Positions 57,701-64,000 of a stretch of 64,000 nt of DNA are shown here, piece by piece (within the stretch, counting starts at the first letter, position 1; every line of letters starts with the position of its first letter). The notes below the pieces were generated by a model, which saw only the letters and a program-made list of their open reading frames with translations, ran no database searches and had not been told where the DNA came from. The DNA is from Siderastrea siderea (Eukaryota > Cnidaria > Anthozoa > Scleractinia > Rhizangiidae), in NCBI GenBank assembly GCA_964030785.1, contig OZ034971.1, positions 18,308,365-18,372,364 of the forward strand, in the 5' to 3' direction. Made by a program: the position numbers and the translations under genes.

Positions 57701-60700
57701 TGTAAGTGTTAGATATAGAGGATATTACACAGTGGCGCGAAGATATGAATTTCATTTTCGAGTGGTAAAAACAATATTTTACGACCGAGTGCAGTGAGTG
57801 AGTCAAATATTGTTTTTTACCACGAGAAAATAAAATTCATATCTTCAAGCCGCCGTGTAATTTTCTTTTTATTATATAGACAAGAGTATTTTTGCACAAA
57901 CAACAGTGAAAAAGCGGGAAATGATGTCATCGATATCCTCACCACGAGTGGTCTATTTTCCACTAAGACACTCTTGTCTATGTAATAAATAATAATTATT
58001 TTCTTGACTTGTGGCTCACTTTCCATTGGTTGAGTGCTCCCCATAACTCCTTAAACTCGTTAAAACCCATCTTGCCACTGAAGTCACGCTAATCAACTGT
58101 TAAGAACATCTTAGAAGAAATAATATTTTAGCCACTTAGTTTGTTGGTAACATGAGGAAAACAAAACTGGCCTCAAGTCAATAGTATCCAACATACAGTA
58201 CATCGAATGAAAACGAGATGAAGATGTGACCATCACAGTTGTAATTGCAATTTAAGCAATTGCGAATTAAGCCCCCAAAAAAGATTTCTGGGGCTTCAAC
58301 AGGAATCAAACCCATGGCAGTACACCCCTGTCATCTCAAACCTTGGCTACCTCTAAACCCGTGCTATAAAGAATATTGAAACCAGATTCCCTTGGATTTT
58401 AATACTATTTTTCAGTGGGTTACCATTGGCTATCTTGAGCTCAGTTACTGGTGTATCTCTAATCCTCTGTTTTCTATCTAGATCTGTGACTTCTGTTGGC
58501 TCAAATCAATGTCTTTCATCTCAAACTAGAGTGATAACAGGTTGACCATGGACGAAAACAAGACATAACATTGCACAATTACAGTATTGAGTGAAACTGT
58601 TAAATTTCAAGTGAAGTTGACACACACTTTGGAGTCCAAATAATGTAGCGCTCTTAAGGTAGCTGTCATTTTCGTTGATTGACTCAAAAGAAAACCCAAA
58701 GTACATGCAATGATAAGCACAGATTGCAAATCACCAGAGAAAACTCTGCAAACATCAGTCACTATTCACCAGCTGTGATTAAATACTACCAAATTTGACA
58801 CCACTCCCACTATATTGAACCTGATATATCTCAAATAAATTTCTACTTCCCTTGAGTTAGAGATGGTGGGGTGTACTGCGGTAGACAGCCCAATGCCCTT
58901 ACTATTCCAGTACACTGGACAGAAAAAAACAAAAACAAAACTGGCTAATTAACATACACAAACGATCCTAAAAATTTGAACAAGATCCTTGATCTCTCTT
59001 TATTAGAGAATATGACTCTTAGCTAAGGGGTGTTTGCATGATACCAGTACAACTGTCATTTCAATACCAGAGGGCCATGACTCGTACTGATATGAGATTC
59101 TGGACCTAAATCATGTAAACAAATTCAGAGCCACAAGGGGCTGGATTTGCTGCTGAGACTGTGTATCTATGGACAACTTTAACTTTACCATAAAACTGTG
59201 CTGTTCTTTGGGTCAGTGTTTTTTTCTGTGGTTGATCCAAGCATGAATTTGTCAAAAATCTGTCTTACCACCAATATACAATAACAAACACAAATATTTA
59301 GACAGGATAACCCATCAACGCAGAGAGCCTTGTTATCAAAGGGGCCCTCATCCAACTCAGGGTTCCCATTAAGTTTCTAAAATAATAGATGGCTAAGTTT
59401 CTTAAGTAGCCAGCTGAAATAGCACGTGAAGTAGCTGGCTCCAGTTTTTCAGCATTCTGCTGGCTCTTATTGAGAACCTTGCTTAACTACAGGGAAGAAA
59501 CTTTAGAGTGTTTTTTTGTTGTTCTTCAGGGTATTCCTGACAGCAAAGAGATTTTCACAAGTGGCAAAATCAGAAAATAGTACACATGACTTTACAACAG
59601 TTCTGCCTTTGTGCAGTCTTAAGCCAAACAACAAGCTACATTTTGTGCTTACGTCACATTCATGAGGACATACACAGGGCAGACTTTACAAGTGTTACTC
59701 CCGGAGGAGGGGGTACTCCCTATCGTGGGCTATACGGGGAGGCTCTGCCCAAAAGGGGTGCCTTTTTCAAGCTCGCAGTATATTAAAGGGTAGGGTAAAT
59801 TGCCACTTTAGTATAAGAATGGGTCACAAAATCAGCTGCAAAGTGGAAGAGATGGTGACTAAAGCGAAGTGTATCAAAGGGTGCCACATTTTGGCAGAAT
59901 TTAATGACTATGTAACTGAATCAGAACGACTGAATACCCGGGAAAAACATGGTGATTACAGGAAATTCTATTGTTTTGGCTTATCCTTGAGGTATAACAA
60001 AGGGGTGCAATTTTGCTCTAGGTATATGAAAGGATTTCCATTTTGGTAAAAATTAGTATTTTAATATTAAAGGATAAGGGTTTGAATCTCCAGACAGAGC
60101 CTCCCCGTATAAAACTTCCGGGGTGTTACTGAGTTAGTATTCAAGGATACATCCAACATTGTTATCATGATCCTGTCACAAAAAAAAATATATATAATTA
60201 TATAAAAAATAAATACATAAATAAATAAATATATTAAATAAAAAATAATAGTAATCTGTAATGACTTTAAATTAATTTTGGGAGAGAACACTCTATAATA
60301 TTAGCTATAATAAAGTACATGTAAGGTGACCATTAAAAAACCACACAGCTTAAAGTCTGAGAAGTCAAGAGGAGCAAAGAGTGTAGATGCAGCCTGAGGT
60401 TATCACTGTCGTGGATGTACTAAAAATGTGGCTCCTGATGTACCATAAATTACCATTGGTGAAGCATTTTTTATTTCTGGAAGGAGCTATGAGTAACAGT
60501 AAAATAATACTAGTGTTAAACATAAGTTGGCCCATGGCTCAGCTGTGCTTTTCAGTACCCTTTTAAATCTACAAATCAAAACCCCCAAAATGGTTGCATT
60601 TCACACTAATGTCTATCATAAATAAACTACAACCACCCCTGATGGACAAAAGGTATTGTGCAGAGTTTTGCGTTTTGCACCTCAAAATTTGTCCTCAGAC

Positions 60701-61600
60701 AATTTCTTTGAGGCTTCACCATTAAAATACTTCCAATACTTTGCATGAAGCAAAGATTCATGGTTTGCATGTGATGAAGGAAAAAGCAGTTTTGCAAAAA
60801 GCTTAATGCAACCATTGTTTGAGTTTTCAATTTTAAGTTGAGTTCATGTGCTATCAAAAAGTGCAGCAAAATTAAGTTTCAAGTTAAGCTGAACAAACAG
60901 TCATCAATGCATGTCTACTAACCTGCAAGTCTCCAAGTTGAATGCTGAGAAATGACAAAGGAAAAAAAAAATTAAAAATGAAATGCAACATAAAAACAGT
61001 ATAACCTTGACAGTGCTCTGAGCTTAAGTTTTTCCTTATTCACCGGTGAGAGTTGTTAGATATACTGTAAAATTTTAGAAGACACACATTGTGCAATATT
61101 ACATCAAATGGTGAAACCACTGACCATAAGTTGAAACCAATAATTGAACCAAGATGTATACTGTTCTTTCACATACATGTACACATAAAATTAAGCTAAA
61201 CAGGAAAAGAAGCCTCCTGCAACTACAAATACAATATTGTATAGGAAGGAAACTGATACGCAATAATAATTATTGTCCGTTAATAACATCAAACTTTTCA
61301 TTTTATTTTTCAAAAGAAACAATGTTAGTGCCACTTCACTTTAAAGTTCCCACTCAGAATGACAAAAAAAAATTACTGTCTGGAGCACTGCTTGAACTAC
61401 AATACATGATCCCAGCTTGGTGATATACAATCTATAAGACCACATCTTATCATTCTGGCCACTTGTTGCCAAAACAATAGCCAACACATGTACACCTATA
61501 CCTGCACATCAAGCACTGCGTTCTACTTACGATGATAACTTCCAGAGATGCCTGAGCTTGTTAAACAACTTTGCAGTTCCTTGGCATCAATTTGCTGATC
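54775..61600 (-). CDS. SRI: Penta-EF-hand protein, sorcin/grancalcin type (5' coding exon not found)
   Basis: Eight minus-strand exons join in phase: 61600-61531, 60944-60923, 60172-60151, 58088-58020, 56537-56459, 55581-55468, 55022-54964, 54801-54775 (TAG); 153 codons. The product starts [20 protein letters not shown] and continues [16 protein letters not shown]. Canonical EF loops are [12 protein letters not shown] (EF2) and [12 protein letters not shown] (EF3). [30 protein letters not shown] and [10 protein letters not shown] match sorcin's degenerate EF4/EF5 closely, and the C-terminus FIQVSLYC takes the place of sorcin's. Family role: calcium-dependent homo- or heterodimers that bind membranes and ion-channel partners. 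The Gly/Tyr-rich N-terminus and EF1 start should lie upstream of 61600; an ATG exon MASC|GTAAGT at about 62905-62894 is possible but unlinked. SRI versus GCA cannot be settled here. Confidence 0.88.
55797..55925. repeat. Dispersed repeat, SINE- or MITE-like
   Basis: The segment includes GGCCAGAGCTTATCCCGGTT and TCCCCCCTGGATGGGATGCT. A partial copy of the second part is present at 48050-48110. It lies in an intron of the penta-EF-hand gene. Confidence 0.5.
56108..56153. repeat. (TTGA/TCGA)n microsatellite
   Basis: Tandem tetranucleotides change from ATTG to ATCG along the array. Confidence 0.85.
56682..56860 (+). repeat. tRNA-derived SINE
   Basis: A box-like TGGTCGACTGG (about 56690-56700) and a B box GGTTCAAATCC (about 56732-56742) have tRNA-like spacing. 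They are followed by an unrelated tail with CAACTGGTCTACCTCCGGCC and a T-rich end. The head can be drawn as a degraded tRNA but continues into non-tRNA sequence, hence a SINE. It is intronic in the penta-EF-hand gene. Confidence 0.7.
57716..57990. mobile_element. Composite palindromic MITE, uninterrupted copy
   Basis: The palindrome GATATGAATTTCATTTTCGA...AAAATAAAATTCATATCTTC is followed by a TIR unit (TATTATATAGACAAGAG ... CTCTTGTCTATGTAATA). It matches the interrupted copy at 30052-32100 in inverted orientation. It ends about 30 bp from the penta-EF-hand exon at 58020-58088. Confidence 0.75.
59691..60133. mobile_element. 0.44-kb MITE next to a 22-nt exon
   Basis: The left end GTTACTCCCGGAGGAG...TATACGGGGAGGCTCTGCC is mirrored by GACAGAGCCTCCCCGTATA...CTTCCGGGGTGTTACT on the right. 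A 76-codon internal frame (59819-60049) has no recognised domain. The right end is about 17 bp from the splice donor of the penta-EF-hand exon at 60151-60172. Confidence 0.7.
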
Positions 61601-61889
61601 CTTGAATGGAATCAAATTTTTAATTTAAACAATTCTAGTAATGAGTGAGCAAGTCAAGGATGGTATTAACAGGGAAACTGTGCATTGCGAGACTTAAAAA
61701 TCTAAAAATGCATTTCAGCTACATATCAGTGCATCCCAGACACACACTTGTACACAAGACAATAATACCTTATATATTGTATTAAGCCATTTAGATAAGA
61801 CGTAGCACAAGTCCTTTATGAGAGATTAAAGTACATGTACCTTGAACCATCTAGTATTGCAGGAAAAAATAGGGCAATTTAAGTCACAA

Positions 61890-62055
61890 ACAAGGGGGTT
61901 AGTTTCTAATTAAAGAAACTGGGGTGCTGCATCAGTGGGAAAGTGAAACACAAAACTTTGGATTTATCAACTGAGTTGATAACGCAAATTGGCTGCCGTA
62001 AACAGAATGAAAGCTGACATTTCGAGTGTTAGGCCTTTGTCAGAGCGAATCCATG
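61890..62055 (-). repeat. Penelope-type terminal fragment with hammerhead-like motif
   Basis: This is a copy of the 34313-34450 sequence (GGGGTTAGTTTCTA..., AACTGAGTTGATA, AATTGGCTGCCGTA). On the minus strand it reads CTGACAA, a GGCC/CACTC-like helix, then GAAATGTCAGC, i.e. GAAA intact but CTGATGA changed to CTGACAA. Confidence 0.5.
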
Positions 62056-62059
62056 TTTT

Positions 62060-63200
62060 TTTTTTTAGGGGGGCCCTACAATTTTGGGGGTGTGTGTTGG
62101 GAGGCTCTGGAAAAATCACTTATGTCCAGGTTTGCACACAGCTGCAAAATTTGTGATTTTATCGCGTGCTTGTGAAGAATTGCAAGGTTGACGATTTTTC
62201 ACATTCACTTGCGATTTTTCGCCGTTGTTAGTCTTGTTAATGATATGAGTCGAAAGTGAGTTGCGAATTTTGCGAAAATTGCAAAAAATCGCAAGGCCAA
62301 CTATTTTTCGCATTCACGTGCGATTTTTCGTAGTTCTGTGATTAGGAATGATTATTGTGTGCAAAACTGATCGATCTCGTGGAGCGGTTTTCACGGTTTA
62401 GCAACTGCACTTCGGTGCTTTACCAAGACACTGAGACAGAACGATTTAGCTAAATTTCAGAATACCCGGCCACTTATTTCCATGTCATTGAATAACAAAA
62501 GTGCCTATTGTGTTATGCCTCGTTCTTTAAAGCGTTCCGACACATGTAAATGAAGTGGCTGGGTATTCTGAAAATTGCTCCCCATAGTGAGTGACTTACA
62601 CAGTATCTCACATCGCAATCAAGCGTGAATATGTCTGCGTTTATAGCAACATGTCGTCGCTTCAGTCGCTTTCAGTTCGCCATAAACAGTGAATGTCTCT
62701 GAGGTTTCTTTCAGTAAGCGACATACCTTACCTTATGTTTGCTTCAATAAAGTAAACTGATTATAAGCAAACAAGCTATATACAATTACCCTTCAGCTCA
62801 CAAATAAAACTGATGGACTACACAAATTGACTTCACATCACAAATTTGCATAACTTCAAAACAACTGGCGCATGTAATTTGAAACTGCCACTTACGCATG
62901 ATGCCATCCAAAATCAAGAACTTTCGAAGGTTAACGAAGGAAATTGTTAACTCTCAGCCTACTCTTACATCGCTTTCATTCACTATAAAACTTATTTCTA
63001 TCGATTGAAAACATGTATACCAAAGAAAGTTGACGAGCCATTTGTTGCATGTTGACAAAGCAACATGTATGCTTCGGATCAAAAGATCGGCAAGTTTACT
63101 CTTCTCAGTATTCTGCAATCTCAATTTCTACTGATCACTGTCAAATTTAAAGCGTAGACACACGAGAGCAATGAAATAATATTAGTTAACTAATCCAGCA
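62060..63200. other. 5' flank of the penta-EF-hand gene; no exon confirmed
   Basis: The region contains repeated CGATTTTTCGC-type words (62150-62340) and an inverted pair around TCAGAATACCCGGCCACTT (62457) and AAGTGGCTGGGTATTCTGA (about 62553). A TATA-like TTTTATAGTG on the minus strand (about 62995-62985) precedes the ATGGCATCATGC|GTAAGT candidate first exon at about 62905-62894. Confidence 0.35.
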
Positions 63201-63217
63201 GATGTAACATCAACCTA

Positions 63218-63420
63218 TGTATATCCCTCGTTCTTTACGCACACAACGCGAGATAAAACATAAATCTATGAATATCCCTAGTTCTTTAAGCTCCCAGCGC
63301 GAGATATACCAGGCATATATGAATATCCCTTGTTTTTTAAACTCCAAGCGCGAGATGTAATGTGAATCTATGAATATCCCTTGTTCTAAAAGCTTTATGA
63401 AACATCCCTTGTTCTCTAGG
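63218..63420. repeat. Minisatellite, roughly 50-60-bp unit, about four copies
   Basis: GAATATCCC(T/C)(A/T)GTTCTTTAAG followed by GCGCGAGAT and ATCTATGAAT recurs four times with declining fidelity. Confidence 0.75.
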
Positions 63421-63603
63421 GGTGGATGTAGGGGAATGCACAAGCAGAGAATTGGGGGTGATTTTTTCCCAGTCTCTCTTAAGCAGGTCTGGCAGCTTGG
63501 CAGCTGCCTGGCAGATTTGTACTGAAGTCTTCGTTACTCTAGCTTGTTTACACTCATTAGTAGCAAAAAGTTTAGCCATTTCAAGTGTAACAAAAGCCAT
63601 CAA
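63421..63603 (-). CDS. Unassigned minus-strand reading frame
   Basis: The frame gives MAFVTLEMAKLFATNECKQA then TKTSVQICQAAAKLPDLLKR and DWEKITPNSLLVHSPTSTPR, with normal-looking amino-acid composition. I do not recognise the family. It could be an exon or a repeat-borne fragment; it abuts the minisatellite. Confidence 0.25.
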
Positions 63604-63730
63604 AAGGAACAGGAAACAACTTCAGTCCTTTGTGATAGTCTTTGGGGATCATAAACAGGAACAAGCGAAAAGAAATGTTTCATCACTGCTATATGTTTGC
63701 TATAATCTATGATTCTTCATTGACAAGCTG

Positions 63731-63999
63731 GGAGCTGAGAAATTCTGTTCTACCCATGCTTTTTCAGTCTGGAAATGTGAAAGATGTCTCTACAAGTTCT
63801 TCAACAATTCAAGGATGTTTTTTTTTCTACTGAATGGCCTTCAATTCAAACATGTCAATTGCACCAGTAGTTTACATTCAGGAGCTGAGAAATTCTGTAC
63901 TACCCATGCTTTTTCACAGCTGGGAATGTGAAAGCCGTGCTTATGATTTCTACCTGTACTTCCACAATTCAAAGATGCTTTTTTCTGCTGACTGGCCTT
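63731..63999 (+). repeat. Direct repeat of about 120 bp, two copies
   Basis: GGGAGCTGAGAAATTCTGTT (about 63729) recurs as AGGAGCTGAGAAATTCTGTA (about 63880). Both are followed by CTACCCATGCTTTTTCA, GGGAATGTGAAAG-like and ACAATTCAA(A/G)GATG words. The second copy runs to the window edge. Confidence 0.8.
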
Positions 64000-64000
64000 C

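Noticed and set aside
58020..58077. Shorter version of the penta-EF-hand exon using the acceptor at 58078
   Set aside because: It would drop RDFS from the second EF loop and break phase with the 22-nt exon; the acceptor at 58089 restores a canonical loop and phase.
63218..63420. CRISPR-like repeat array
   Set aside because: The genome is eukaryotic, the units are directly abutting and divergent without unique spacers, and no cas genes are present.

Overview
This window is eukaryotic: genes are interrupted by GT-AG introns, coding density is low, and inverted-repeat DNA is abundant. The gene content points to a cnidarian, most likely a stony coral or related anthozoan. The main support is a single-exon NHL-type propeller gene whose N-terminal domain I associate with expanded anthozoan families, plus hAT, Penelope and CR1/L2-like relics. 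Lineage is an inference; no search was possible.

Layout. (1) 0.1-14 kb, minus strand: a large nuclear-type gene with a 4.7-kb exon at 9290-13991, followed downstream by small phase-1 exons at 3844-4083, 449-517 and possibly 123-163. Its introns hold terminal-inverted-repeat and foldback elements. (2) 14-21.8 kb: no convincing gene; a LINE 3' relic and a 1.7-kb foldback. (3) 21856-23613, minus strand: the NHL-type propeller gene. (4) 23.7-36 kb: a repeat-dense block with two more foldbacks (one spanning 3.5 kb), a Penelope-like GIY-YIG relic nested in a MITE, and a CR1/L2-like LINE relic split by another MITE. (5) 36-46.8 kb: mostly unassigned, with a diverged direct duplication. (6) 46827-53177, plus strand: a complete nine-exon Polycomb RING-finger (PCGF2/4-like) gene encoding about 458 residues, reconstructed in phase throughout; its introns carry a hAT MITE with a perfect 8-bp target duplication and a hAT-like transposase relic. 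(7) 54775-61600, minus strand: a sorcin/grancalcin-type penta-EF-hand gene, convergent with the PCGF gene, rebuilt from eight exons including two of 22 nt; its first coding exon was not located. (8) 61.6-64 kb: repeats, a minisatellite and an unassigned reading frame.

The three named genes are ordinary unlinked eukaryotic genes (PRC1 chromatin regulation, calcium sensing, a propeller protein) and I see no operon-like cooperation. The most unusual content is structural: several long foldback elements whose paired arms act as internal alignments that date and delimit later insertions, nested mobile elements, and hammerhead-ribozyme-like motifs in Penelope-type terminal sequences.
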